From the NCBI GenBank assembly GCA_964627305.1, contig CAZVHP010000002.1, forward strand, positions 310,001-374,000: a DNA stretch of 64,000 bases, in the 5' to 3' direction. The position numbers were made by a program, and so were the translations under genes. The notes below the pieces were generated by a model that worked only from the letters and a program-made list of their open reading frames with translations, did no database searches and had not been told where the DNA came from. Below are positions 33,545 through 42,426 of this stretch, in pieces (position 1 is the first letter of the stretch; each line of letters opens with the position of its first letter). The DNA comes from WJKG01 sp964627305. Lineage in GTDB: Bacteria > Zixibacteria > MSB-5A5 > GN15 > FEB-12.

Positions 33545-34513
33545 ATGAAGACAGTGTTGCTAATCGGTCTGGTGTTGTTAACGGCCGCTTTGGCACAGGC
33601 GATTGAGGCAGAACCGAGACATGAAGACGAAACCAACGTCAGAGACGTTCTGGATCGGGCGGACAGCCTGTTTGGGGTGAGAAGTTACGACAGCGCGCTG
33701 ACGCTGTATTCGCTGGCGGCTGAGACCGGCGAGAGACAGGGCAATCCGGCGGTACACGTGGAAGCTCTCGTGCAGATGGCACGAGTGAGCCTGATCCAGG
33801 GGCATACGGACAAGGGGAGAGTTTTGCTGGGCCAGGCCGAGGCACACACCACAGAATCGGAGCCACTGGGCTGGTCGCGATATCTGAGCGTACGCGGGCG
33901 GTTTGAGTGGCAGGCCGGAGATCTAGTCGCGGCATCAGAGACTTTCGAGGAGATGTTCCGCTACTGTGACGTCAACGGCCTGTGGGACAGGGCTGTGGAT
34001 GCCGCACAGATGATGGCGATTGTCAGTGACACGCCTCAGGAACAGATACGGTGGGGCAGACAGGGGATTGAGCTGGCTGAGGATTATGAAGTTATCTCGC
34101 GGCTGGGGCCGTTGTGGAACAATCTGGCGGCGACCTACTATGACGCCGAGCTGTATGATTCGGCTCTGACGGCCTATCTTCAGGCACGGGAGTACCATTG
34201 GAGGTACTCCGGCGAGAGCGGCAAACTCTGGGCTGACTACAGCGTCGGGATGACTTACCGTAAACTGCAGGAATACGACAAGGCGGCCAGTTGGCTGCGG
34301 CCGGTTCTTGCCTGGGCAGAGCGCCTCGGGGATCATGGGGCGATGGGACAGGCAAGTGAAGATCTCGGCGAAATAGCCCTCGCGCAGGGAGACAGGGAAG
34401 CCGGCATGAGCCTGCTGCGCCGTGCACGGGATGAGTACCAGGCGGCCGGTTATGATAACTCGTGGCCAGAGGTCTGGGAACATATCAACCAGCGGCTGGC
34501 CGAGTTGCGATAG
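33545..34513 (+). CDS. Exported TPR-repeat protein
   Basis: 322 residues. A short signal peptide (about 1-20, LAQA) precedes roughly six TPR-like helix pairs (SYDSALTLYSLAAETGERQG, LVAASETFEEMFRYC, LYDSALTAYLQAREYHW, EYDKAASWLRPVLAWAERLG). It is probably a periplasmic scaffold. No enzymatic domain. GAAGGAG stands 7 bases before the ATG. The phosphatase gene follows after 76 bases without a visible terminator, so co-transcription is possible. Confidence 0.82.
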   Translation: MKTVLLIGLVLLTAALAQAIEAEPRHEDETNVRDVLDRADSLFGVRSYDSALTLYSLAAETGERQGNPAVHVEALVQMARVSLIQGHTDKGRVLLGQAEAHTTESEPLGWSRYLSVRGRFEWQAGDLVAASETFEEMFRYCDVNGLWDRAVDAAQMMAIVSDTPQEQIRWGRQGIELAEDYEVISRLGPLWNNLAATYYDAELYDSALTAYLQAREYHWRYSGESGKLWADYSVGMTYRKLQEYDKAASWLRPVLAWAERLGDHGAMGQASEDLGEIALAQGDREAGMSLLRRARDEYQAAGYDNSWPEVWEHINQRLAELR

Positions 34514-34589
34514 GAGAGCCCATCAGCAGCAGTTCAGCCTTGATCGCGATGCTAAGACGGTTGTATGAAAAACAGGGAATCGGACGACA

Positions 34590-36338
34590 ATGAGTGAACA
34601 TTCAGGACATACACGCCTCGAGAAGCTGCTTCTGGAGGCGGCGCGGGTGTTCAATTCCACGCTCGACTACGAGGTACTCATTGAGCATGTGTTGCGGCTG
34701 GTCTTGACGGCTGCCGACTGCGAGGCGGCCCTGATCTTCCGGGTCGACCATGAGCGCACAGACATGAAGATCCGGTACATGAAAGCAGACATTGGCCGTG
34801 TCGCGACGTACCGTCGGGAGCTTGGCCAGGGGGTGCTCGACTGGGTGGCGCAGTTTCGTGAGCCCGTGGTGATCAACGACGCTGCCGGCGATCCCCGAGT
34901 GGAATACGAGAACGCGGAGCGAATGCAGATCGACATCCGATCGTTGATCAGCATACCGCTGATCGCCAAGGGGCATATGATAGGTGTGGTGGAAGCGTTC
35001 AACAGGAACAACGGTGGTTTCACGCCGGCTGACCTGGATACGCTTATAGGGCTGAATAACCAGATCGCGGTGGCTATCGATAACGCTCACCTCTACCGAT
35101 TGGCGCAGCGTGAGGCGCTCGAGAAGGATCTGCTGTATGAAGTGGGCAAGAAGCTCTCTGGCAGTCTCGATCTGGATGAACTGCTGGAGACGATCATGGA
35201 TTCACTGAAGCAGGTGGTTCGGTATGACGCCGCCGGCGTCTTCCTGATCAATCCCGAAGAGAATGAAGTCGACTCCATTTATGCCAGGGGCTACGACTCT
35301 GAGGTGGATCCTCATTTGCAGTTGAAGGTGGGGCAGGGTCTGATCGGCCACGTGGCGCGGGACGGCCAGCCGGTGATTGTGCCCGATGTCTCGAAAGACG
35401 AGCGATATTTCAACTCGCGCCCTGAGACCCACAGCGAGATCGTGGTACCCATGATGCTGGACGACAGGATCATCGGAGTGCTCAATCTGGAATCGAATCA
35501 TCTCCAGGCCTTCGGCCAACATGACCTGCAATTGATCGAGGCATTCGCCAGTCAGGCGGCAGTGTCGGTTGAGAGAGCCCGCAACCACACACGATTGCTG
35601 CAAACAAGGAAGATTGAAGAGCAACTGAATATTGCCCGTGAGATACAGCGAAGTTTCCTGCCCGTGGCAGATCCGGACATAGGGGACTATGACGTAGCCG
35701 GTCGCAATGTGTCGTCCGGTCAGGTCGGCGGAGACTACTTCGGGTTCATCGACATTGTTGACGGTCAGACCGGAGTCGCGATTGCCGATGTTTCCGGCAA
35801 GGGGATTCCGGCGGCGCTGATTATGGCATCATACCGAGCCTCCCTGATCGCCGAAATCCGCAACAACTACTCGATTCGGACGATTTGCGAGAAGGTCAAT
35901 CGCCTGATGTGCGAGTCGATCAAGCCGGGCAATTTCGTAACAGCAGTCTACGGCGTGCTGGATTCGGTGAACGACGTCCTGACCTTTGCGAACTGCGGCC
36001 ACAATCTGCCGTTTGTGCTGCGCGCCTCAGGCGAAGTCGCGTATCTTCGGGAGGGCGGCCCCGTGATGGGTGTCGACCGAACAGCGACATACCGGGAACA
36101 GCCAATCTATCTAAAGGTGGGAGATATTGCGGTTCTGTATACTGACGGTGTTACTGAGGTATTTGACCCCGACGGGGTCGAATTCGGTCTGGAGCGCCTG
36201 ATCGAGGTCGTGCGCGCCAATCGGCAGCTCACCTCGGCGGAGATCGAGGAGGTCATCTACCGAACCGTTCACAGATTTGCAGGACCAGAGCATGTCTTCG
36301 ACGACCTGACCATGCTGGTGATAAAGCGCCTGGCCTAA
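34590..36338 (+). CDS. GAF-GAF-SpoIIE (RsbU-type) serine phosphatase
   Basis: 582 residues. Two GAF sensor domains (about 20-165 and 185-335) are followed by a PP2C-like SpoIIE domain (about 360-580). Metal-binding motifs are present: SGQVGGDYFGFIDI, IADVSGKGIPAALIM, CGHNLPF, LYTDGVTE and DDLTMLVIK. Such proteins remove phosphate from anti-anti-sigma (STAS) proteins in partner-switching stress circuits, with the GAF domains sensing a small ligand. No STAS or RsbW gene is close, so the targets are elsewhere. No good Shine-Dalgarno sequence is seen. Confidence 0.9.
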   Translation: MSEHSGHTRLEKLLLEAARVFNSTLDYEVLIEHVLRLVLTAADCEAALIFRVDHERTDMKIRYMKADIGRVATYRRELGQGVLDWVAQFREPVVINDAAGDPRVEYENAERMQIDIRSLISIPLIAKGHMIGVVEAFNRNNGGFTPADLDTLIGLNNQIAVAIDNAHLYRLAQREALEKDLLYEVGKKLSGSLDLDELLETIMDSLKQVVRYDAAGVFLINPEENEVDSIYARGYDSEVDPHLQLKVGQGLIGHVARDGQPVIVPDVSKDERYFNSRPETHSEIVVPMMLDDRIIGVLNLESNHLQAFGQHDLQLIEAFASQAAVSVERARNHTRLLQTRKIEEQLNIAREIQRSFLPVADPDIGDYDVAGRNVSSGQVGGDYFGFIDIVDGQTGVAIADVSGKGIPAALIMASYRASLIAEIRNNYSIRTICEKVNRLMCESIKPGNFVTAVYGVLDSVNDVLTFANCGHNLPFVLRASGEVAYLREGGPVMGVDRTATYREQPIYLKVGDIAVLYTDGVTEVFDPDGVEFGLERLIEVVRANRQLTSAEIEEVIYRTVHRFAGPEHVFDDLTMLVIKRLA

Positions 36339-36345
36339 AAAAGCC

Positions 36346-36374
36346 TTCGAATTTCGTCCGCCATTGCTTATCAT
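36346..36374 (+). promoter_or_regulatory. Promoter of the haem-domain-like lipoprotein gene
   Basis: TTCGAA (36346-36351), 17 bases, TATCAT (36369-36374), about 35 bases before the ATG. Confidence 0.4.
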
Positions 36375-36415
36375 ACAGGGGCTACGACTAATACCGATTA
36401 CATGGAGACGAACTT

Positions 36416-37399
36416 ATGTGGCGATATTCACACTTGCTCGTAGTAGTATCCGTGCTCTTTGCAATGGCCTGTTCCAGCGGTGACAATGGTGGTACGACCG
36501 GACCGGTCGATGAACGCCAGAGAATTCAGGCCTATGTCACCACCAGCGTGCCGGCCACCGACAATCCGTTCGACCAGCTCTGGGACTCGGTCGACGTGGA
36601 TACGGTCCCCCTGAGACGCTCCGGCTCGATCATCAACTCAATAGCGGCCTTGCCGACACATTGCGAGGTGCAGGTAATCCGTACCGGTGAGAGGTTGTAC
36701 ATCAGATGTGGCTGGAGTGACCCGGAACTCCACTTGCAAGTCAAGCCCTGGAGGGTCACTGCCACCGACGGGCGCCCGCGGTTCAGGCGGGATTCCTCAG
36801 CTTACGACTTCGGCGAAGACCAGTTGCTGATCATGTTCGATGGAGCCCCGTTTGGGGGCTGGGACACCTGGCGCTGGATGGCGTATCGAACAGGAACAGT
36901 GGGGTTGGCTGAGGGCCTGACCTATAGGAATGGATCGTTCACTGTTGATGCCCACACGGCGGCTATCTACCTTGACAACTTCGTTACCGAAGACAGTCTG
37001 CCGAAATACGTGTCAATCGATGGCCCCGCCTTCGTCGGCGATACGCTGTATCTGGCAGAAACATCGGTAGAGCCGGGCAGCTTCGTGAGCGGTTGGACCT
37101 TCAACCAACCGGTTCCCGGCTATGTCATTGACAGCGCTCTCGCCCGACAGGTGAAGGCGAATCCACAAAGCCGCTGGGACATACTGGCGGCGTGGGACTA
37201 TGATGCTGTCGACGGCTATCATACCGTGGTGCTTTCACGAAAACTGAATACCGGGTTTGCATCCGGTGAGGACCTCAATATGGCGGGGCTGGATTCGGTC
37301 GGCGTGCGTATCGGTATGCTCGACGATCTGCCGGACCTGATTCCGAGTAACTCCAGTCAGCAGGCGTTTACCAGTGAACTGGTAGTGAAGCTCCAGTAG
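36416..37399 (+). CDS. Lipoprotein with ethylbenzene-dehydrogenase-like domain
   Basis: 327 residues. The lipobox MACSS (Cys19) makes it a lipoprotein. The body shows features of the EB_dh/cytochrome-c552 fold: LYIRCGWSDPELHLQV, DQLLIMFDG, DGYHTVVLSRKLNTG. That fold binds haem b in the gamma subunits of ethylbenzene and selenate dehydrogenases. I do not see the usual cluster of haem-ligating Met/Lys clearly, so haem binding is only possible. No partner molybdoenzyme is nearby. A terminator follows. Confidence 0.65.
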   Translation: MWRYSHLLVVVSVLFAMACSSGDNGGTTGPVDERQRIQAYVTTSVPATDNPFDQLWDSVDVDTVPLRRSGSIINSIAALPTHCEVQVIRTGERLYIRCGWSDPELHLQVKPWRVTATDGRPRFRRDSSAYDFGEDQLLIMFDGAPFGGWDTWRWMAYRTGTVGLAEGLTYRNGSFTVDAHTAAIYLDNFVTEDSLPKYVSIDGPAFVGDTLYLAETSVEPGSFVSGWTFNQPVPGYVIDSALARQVKANPQSRWDILAAWDYDAVDGYHTVVLSRKLNTGFASGEDLNMAGLDSVGVRIGMLDDLPDLIPSNSSQQAFTSELVVKLQ

Positions 37400-37435
37400 C
37401 CGAAGCACAGCAGAAGCTGGTGATCCTGAGAATCA

Positions 37436-37464
37436 GGCGCGCTCGATCAGAGCGCGCCGTTTTT
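37436..37464 (+). terminator. Rho-independent terminator
   Basis: Perfect 9-bp stem GGCGCGCTC (37436-37444) with GAGCGCGCC (37450-37458), loop GATCA, then GTTTTT. Confidence 0.9.
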
Positions 37465-37488
37465 CTGTACTGCGCGCCACTCCGGCTC

Positions 37489-37517
37489 TTGTGAAAGCCC
37501 GGAAAGCGGTCTATATT
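37489..37517 (+). promoter_or_regulatory. Promoter of the AbfD/HpaB-family gene
   Basis: TTGTGA (37489-37494), 17 bases, TATATT (37512-37517). Confidence 0.55.
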
Positions 37518-37561
37518 CGATGCAAACATATGAACCAAGGTTTGGACGAGGTATGTGACCT

Positions 37562-39022
37562 ATGGCACTGAGAACCTATGAGCAGTATCTGACGTCGCTG
37601 CAGGCAATGCGGCCGAACATCTACAAGTTCGACCGACTGATAAAGGACGTGACGACCGATCCCGCCACCCGCCGCACTGTGCGCGGCCACGGCTGGACTT
37701 ACCGGCATTACGATGACGAGAAGTTCCGTGACTTGCTGGTGGCCAAATCGCACCTGACCGGTGAGCCTGTCAGCCGATATCTGTCATTGATTGAATCGGC
37801 TGAGGACATGTGGATGAACTCGAAGATGAAACGGGCCGCCTTCCAAATGACAGGAACGTGCACCGGCGGGCGTTGTGTCGGCTGGACGTCCCTGAATGCA
37901 ATGTTCATCACAACCTATGACATCGACCAGGAGTTCGGAACCAGCTACCACCAACGCTTGCTCCATTGGCTCAAAGGTGCGCAAGAGCGCGATATAACTG
38001 TTGCGGGGGCCCTGACCGATGCCAAGGGCGACCGCACGAAATCTCCGTCTCAGCAAGACGATGAGGATATGTTTCTGCACATTGTGGAACGTCGTGATGA
38101 TGGCATTGTGGTACGGGGCGCCAAGGTTATGATTTGCGGCGTGGCCGCGGCGAATGAGGTTTTCGTGCTGCCCGGCAGCGGCTACAAAGAGCCAGACGCC
38201 GACTACGCAGTCAGTTTTGTCATCCCGCGTGACATCGAGGGACTGACGATTGTCGAGACGCGGCATCCCTCGGATACACGAGATGAGGAGGACGGTTTCG
38301 ACAATCCAGTTGCAGACGGCGGGATTACCCAGTCGTTCCTGCTGTTCGAGGACGTATTCATTCCGAATGAGCGGGTCTTCATGGCCGGTGAGTACAAGCA
38401 TTCGCTCAGCGCAGTCCTGAATTTCATCGGACCATATCGTTCGGCTATCGGGGGGTGTGTTGCCGGCCAGGGAGATATCAAGATCGGCGCGGCGGTGCTG
38501 ACGGCGCGGGCCAACGGGCTGTCGGCAAAGGTCTTCCAGGACAAGATTACCCAGATGACTATCAACAATGAAACGACCTTCGGTATGGGCATCGCTGCCG
38601 CTGCAATGGGGCGCAAGCATCCCTCGGGCGGCTGGCAGTGCGATACCATGCTGTCGAACGTGAACAAGATACACGTGGCGACCCTCCCCTATCAGACCAA
38701 CGTTCTGGCACAGGATATCGCTGGCGGAATCGCCGAGACGGGGTGCATGCCTTCGTATAAGGATTTCCAGTCAAAGCAGTATGGGCATCTGATACAGAAG
38801 TACATGAAGGCGAAAGCCTCGGCCGAGTCGCGGGCCCGGGCGGCACGGCTCGTGGAGTGGGCAACGATCGGCGGTGGTGTCCCCGGTTGCATGCACGGTG
38901 GTGGTTCACCCGACGGCGCTAGGCTGGTCATTCGCGCGGCCTCGAATCTCGAAGAGAAGGTAGCCTGCGCGAAACGACTGGCCAACATTACTGAGGATAT
39001 CCCGGAGCCGGTGAAAAAGTAG
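37562..39022 (+). CDS. 4-hydroxyphenylacetate hydroxylase / 4-hydroxybutyryl-CoA dehydratase family protein
   Basis: 486 residues, the full length of the AbfD/HpaB flavoprotein family (acyl-CoA-dehydrogenase-like fold with FAD). It aligns closely to 4-hydroxybutyryl-CoA dehydratase/vinylacetyl-CoA isomerase around MTGTC..RCVG, NAMFITTYDID, GAKVMICG, DIAGG and HGGGSP. The dehydratase binds a [4Fe-4S] cluster through Cys99, Cys103, His292 and Cys299. Here the first pair is Cys100-x4-Cys105 (one residue longer), Tyr292 replaces His, and Cys299 is kept. The protein is therefore a divergent member whose cluster and reaction are uncertain. Its neighbours do not belong to a known hydroxybutyrate pathway. 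Monocistronic. Confidence 0.82.
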   Translation: MALRTYEQYLTSLQAMRPNIYKFDRLIKDVTTDPATRRTVRGHGWTYRHYDDEKFRDLLVAKSHLTGEPVSRYLSLIESAEDMWMNSKMKRAAFQMTGTCTGGRCVGWTSLNAMFITTYDIDQEFGTSYHQRLLHWLKGAQERDITVAGALTDAKGDRTKSPSQQDDEDMFLHIVERRDDGIVVRGAKVMICGVAAANEVFVLPGSGYKEPDADYAVSFVIPRDIEGLTIVETRHPSDTRDEEDGFDNPVADGGITQSFLLFEDVFIPNERVFMAGEYKHSLSAVLNFIGPYRSAIGGCVAGQGDIKIGAAVLTARANGLSAKVFQDKITQMTINNETTFGMGIAAAAMGRKHPSGGWQCDTMLSNVNKIHVATLPYQTNVLAQDIAGGIAETGCMPSYKDFQSKQYGHLIQKYMKAKASAESRARAARLVEWATIGGGVPGCMHGGGSPDGARLVIRAASNLEEKVACAKRLANITEDIPEPVKK

Positions 39023-39054
39023 TCAGATCGAAACACGTGGGCCCGAAACTTACC

Positions 39055-39084
39055 GCGCCACCGGCATAAGCATGTCGGTGGCGC
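39055..39084. terminator. Hairpin between convergent genes
   Basis: 9-bp perfect stem GCGCCACCG (39055-39063) with CGGTGGCGC (39076-39084). No T tract on either side. Confidence 0.5.
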
Positions 39085-39128
39085 TTCGCTGTGTTGCGGT
39101 CTCCGAAACGAGAGAAGGAGCAAAGGCG

Positions 39129-40109
39129 TCACACCGAGAAGCGTCGGAAGTAGTCTTTGTAGAACGCAAGCAACTCTCTATCGGAACGGACAGACACTTG
39201 CTTCTCTGTCCTTCTGCAGCGCACGACTTCTCTCCTTCTTGCGAGGGCCTGCAACAGCGCCTGCCACTCGACAAGGTTGACCGTGAGCAACCGAAGAAGG
39301 AGGAATGCCAGGTGCGCCCATAACAGCCGGCGTGAGTGAATATTCTTCCATGTGAACAGAAGCCGGTTGCGCGCGGACAGGAGGTCGCGCTGCCGCTGGC
39401 GGGCCTTCGAGGCTACCGACGCGCTCACCAGGTGCCATCCCCGACAGCGCGGCTCATAGACGACTCTCCAGCCGCGCTTGAGCGCCCGGTATGCCAGATC
39501 GGTCTCTTCAAGGAAGAAGGGCGAGAATAGCTCATCGAAACCACCAAGGTCCCGTACCCGCTCGGCGTCGGCAAAGAAGTACGCTCCCTGTATGCCGAAC
39601 GACAGGTATGGCTCGCTGACCGCGGCCGCGTGTATCTGCGTATCGAATATGTTCTCCGTGACTCGCAGAAAGCCTTTGCGCCAGTGACCCTTCTTGATGC
39701 CATCGATTTGCTCATCGGTACCATAGCGCAAGCCGCAGCAAGTCACCGCGAAGATCTCAGGATTGCCGAAATGGTCGTTGAAGTGCGCGAAGTAGTCCTC
39801 GGCCAGTTCGACATCGGTATTCAACACAAAGAGAATCTCGCCAGTCGCCACACCGATCCCAAGGTTACACGTGCGCGAGAACCCGCCGTTGGAGTCAGCG
39901 ATCAGCAGATGAATACGCGGCTCTGATTCCATATACTGCCGGATGATCTCGACACTGCGGTCCGGGGAATCATCATCGACGAAGATGATCTCCCACTCTC
40001 CATCATAGTTGCGGGCAGCCTGAAGAACGGAGGGAAAGAACCTGGGGATCAGACTCTCACCGTTGTAGTTCGGCAGGATGATGCTGAGTGATCGCAAGAC
40101 AGTGCCCAC
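39129..40109 (-). CDS. Glycosyltransferase family 2
   Basis: 326 residues. The GT-A fold is clear: LSIILPNYNGESLIPRF at the start, FVDDDSPD (nucleotide-sugar/metal site), LNTDVELAEDYF (DxD-like) and FFLEETDLAYRALKRGW, as in rhamnosyl- or galactosyltransferases that extend O-antigens or exopolysaccharides. The C-terminus has a hydrophobic stretch (about 265-285), likely membrane-associated. The GTG start lacks a strong Shine-Dalgarno sequence. Isolated from other polysaccharide genes; donor and acceptor unknown. Confidence 0.85.
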   Translation of the reverse strand: MGTVLRSLSIILPNYNGESLIPRFFPSVLQAARNYDGEWEIIFVDDDSPDRSVEIIRQYMESEPRIHLLIADSNGGFSRTCNLGIGVATGEILFVLNTDVELAEDYFAHFNDHFGNPEIFAVTCCGLRYGTDEQIDGIKKGHWRKGFLRVTENIFDTQIHAAAVSEPYLSFGIQGAYFFADAERVRDLGGFDELFSPFFLEETDLAYRALKRGWRVVYEPRCRGWHLVSASVASKARQRQRDLLSARNRLLFTWKNIHSRRLLWAHLAFLLLRLLTVNLVEWQALLQALARRREVVRCRRTEKQVSVRSDRELLAFYKDYFRRFSV

Positions 40110-40138
40110 CGGTTAGCCCACGGCACAATGGGGGAACT

Positions 40139-40777
40139 TCATTTGAGGCCGGCCGACTCAAGCGCCCGGACAAACTTAGTTTCGTTCTGACGAATGAAGG
40201 GGACATCGAGAGACAGAAATAATCGCCTGAGCCCCTGCTCCACCGTGTCGACCTCATCGAGATTCGATAACTCAAGCTCCAGCTCGTAGTTGACCGATCC
40301 GTTGGCGAAGCGCGTGGTGTCTATCTGGAGCTGGTGTTCATAGTCTCCAATACGGAAGGACTTGCACTGACGGGTATTGTCAAACTGAACCAACCGCGTG
40401 AGAGCGACATCGCCAATCGTATCCCGGACAAAACTGACCGGAGGGATATCAAGGCTCATCACATCACGCCGAAGCTCTATCAGATCCTCGGCTTCGTTTC
40501 GCGGAATATGGGTTTCGATCTCCTTGCGTACAACGGCGAGTCCGGGGTCGCTTGACTTCCCCTTGACCGTGATCAGGCCACGATCATCCTCAGTGCGTAC
40601 GCGAAAAGCCCAGTCGCTTTTTGAGAGGAGTCTATCCTCGGTATCGAAATAGCAATTGCGCTGGTGTATCTCTTCATCAATCTGGCCAAGGAAACCAATC
40701 AGTTTCAGGTAGTTGGTAAACGAGCCAAGGTCCAGCTTGATTTCGATCTCTTCCGGTATCTGGCTGTGGTCAGTCAT
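40139..40777 (-). CDS. CYTH domain protein
   Basis: 212 residues. The diagnostic ExExK appears as EIEIK near residue 11, and basic/acidic residues recur along the tunnel strands (AFRVRTEDDRGLITVKGK, NYELELEL). CYTH enzymes act on triphosphates: class IV adenylate cyclase, thiamine triphosphatase or inorganic triphosphatase. The exact activity cannot be chosen. The ATG at 40777 has no Shine-Dalgarno sequence, and its promoter -10 box ends 9 bases before it. Confidence 0.8.
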   Translation of the reverse strand: MTDHSQIPEEIEIKLDLGSFTNYLKLIGFLGQIDEEIHQRNCYFDTEDRLLSKSDWAFRVRTEDDRGLITVKGKSSDPGLAVVRKEIETHIPRNEAEDLIELRRDVMSLDIPPVSFVRDTIGDVALTRLVQFDNTRQCKSFRIGDYEHQLQIDTTRFANGSVNYELELELSNLDEVDTVEQGLRRLFLSLDVPFIRQNETKFVRALESAGLK

Positions 40778-40786
40778 GGTGATCGC

Positions 40787-40816
40787 AATATAAAGGGTTG
40801 TGCTCGTGTTGCACAA
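40787..40816 (-). promoter_or_regulatory. Promoter of the CYTH gene, inside a hairpin
   Basis: Minus strand: TTGTGC (40816-40811), 18 bases, TATATT (40792-40787). The -35 box and spacer overlap the hairpin that follows rng. Confidence 0.4.
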
Positions 40817-40820
40817 CCCT
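40794..40820 (-). terminator. Hairpin after rng
   Basis: 10-bp perfect stem AGGGTTGTGC/GCACAACCCT, 7-base loop. On the minus strand TTATATT follows, a weak U tract. It probably ends the yajC-def-fmt-rng operon. Confidence 0.5.
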
Positions 40821-40869
40821 CTTTCGATGTTTCATATGCGTTTTGTCGGCGGAATCTGATCAAGTCACA

Positions 40870-42426
40870 TCACACCGATTGCCGGGCCGTAGCGCGGTAG
40901 GTATCCGTAATCTCCTCGTTGTTCTCAGCGTTGTACACCAGGAATTCCTGGATAGGCACAGTGGCATCGCGGACAAGGTTGATCTTGAATCGGTGCGCCT
41001 TCATGAGACGTTCCAGCCGGTCGGTTCCGTTATCGCTCATCATCTCTGCCAGCGCGGGGTTGACCACCAGGTGGAAGTCCCTGAAACGCCGGTCAGCCTT
41101 GGCGCGCTGGAACCATCGTTCGATCTTCACAGCCATCGTCTCGGCCGAGAGCACGCGCCCGGTGCCATTGCAGTAGGGGCAGGCCTGCGACAGCGTGTGC
41201 AGGTGCGATTCGCGGACTCGTTCGCGCGTCAGTTCGATCAGTCCGAAGTCGCTGACGGGATTGATGGCCCGTTTGGCGCGGTCATACTTGAAGCAGTTGT
41301 CGAATTCCTCATAGAGCTTGCGCCGATTCTCGCGGGAGTACATGTCGATGAAGTCGCAGACAATCAAACCACCAATGTCCCGCAGGCGTATCTGGCGGGC
41401 AGTTTCTCGGGCGGCCTCCAGGTTGGTATGGAAGATCGTCTGCTCCTGATCGCGGCCACCCACAAAACGGCCGGTGTTGACATCAATTGTCACCATGGCT
41501 TCAGTCTGGTCGATGATCAGATAGGCGCCTTTCTTGATCCACACTTTGCGCTCGAGCATCTTCTCGATCTCGGGTTCCAGCTCATACTGATCAAACAGGG
41601 GCTGCTCGCCTTTGTACAACTGGATGCGGTCTTTCAGGTGGGGGGCAATCTGCCGGGCAAATCGCATGATCTTCTTATAGTCCGACCGGTTGTCCACAAG
41701 AATCTTCTCGCATTCGTCAGTAAAGACATCGCGGATCATGGAGACAATCATCTCGGCCTCCTTGTGGATCTGCGCGGGTGCCTTCAGGCTGTCGGCCTTA
41801 CGCTGGAGTTTGCTCCAGAGTCTCTGCAGGCGCTTGATGTCGGCCTTGAAATCGTTTTCGCTCTTACCCTCAGCTTCGGTGCGGACGATCAGCCCGAATC
41901 CTTCCGGTCGGAGCGGAGTGAGCAGCTTGCGCAGGCGCTTCTTCTCTGCCCAGCTGGGGATGCGCTTGGACACGCGGACATGATCGTCATTGGGAACCAT
42001 AACCACGAAGCGCCCGGGAATCGATACCTCGGTTGCAACGCGGGGACCCTTGGTAGAAATCGGCTCCTTGATGACCTGGACCAGGATCTCCTGGTTACGT
42101 TTGACAACTGTTTCGATACCGGCCCGTCGCGTCTTGCGGATAATGTCGACCGGCGCTTCCTCCTCCTCATCATCGGAGCCGGAGCCGTGGCGGTCGTAAA
42201 CCTTGCCGACATCGGAGGCGTGAAGATAGGCGGCCTTGGGCAGGCCAATGTCAATGAAGGCAGCCTGCATGCCGGGGAGTACGGTCTTGACGATACCCTT
42301 GTAGATATCGCCAACCATACGGTCGTGATCGGGGCGCTCCACCTGGAGTTCAACGAGGATGCCATTCTCCAGAATGGCGACCCGTGTTTCGTACTCAGTG
42401 GAGTTTACCAGAATAGTCTTTTTCAA
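40870..42426 (-). CDS. rng: Ribonuclease G/E family endoribonuclease
   Basis: 518 residues, RNase G size without the long RNase E tail. The S1 RNA-binding domain lies at about 35-130 (GDIYKGIVKTVLPGMQAAFI) and carries an acidic insert (GSGSDDEEEEAP). The catalytic core has VTIDVNTGRFVG and GGLIVCDFIDM, whose Asp residues bind Mg. The zinc-link CPYCNGTG dimerises the enzyme. It matures 16S rRNA and degrades mRNA. The TTG start overlaps the fmt stop (TTGA) with AGAGG 5 bases ahead, so translation is coupled. Confidence 0.92.
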   Translation of the reverse strand: MKKTILVNSTEYETRVAILENGILVELQVERPDHDRMVGDIYKGIVKTVLPGMQAAFIDIGLPKAAYLHASDVGKVYDRHGSGSDDEEEEAPVDIIRKTRRAGIETVVKRNQEILVQVIKEPISTKGPRVATEVSIPGRFVVMVPNDDHVRVSKRIPSWAEKKRLRKLLTPLRPEGFGLIVRTEAEGKSENDFKADIKRLQRLWSKLQRKADSLKAPAQIHKEAEMIVSMIRDVFTDECEKILVDNRSDYKKIMRFARQIAPHLKDRIQLYKGEQPLFDQYELEPEIEKMLERKVWIKKGAYLIIDQTEAMVTIDVNTGRFVGGRDQEQTIFHTNLEAARETARQIRLRDIGGLIVCDFIDMYSRENRRKLYEEFDNCFKYDRAKRAINPVSDFGLIELTRERVRESHLHTLSQACPYCNGTGRVLSAETMAVKIERWFQRAKADRRFRDFHLVVNPALAEMMSDNGTDRLERLMKAHRFKINLVRDATVPIQEFLVYNAENNEEITDTYRATARQSV

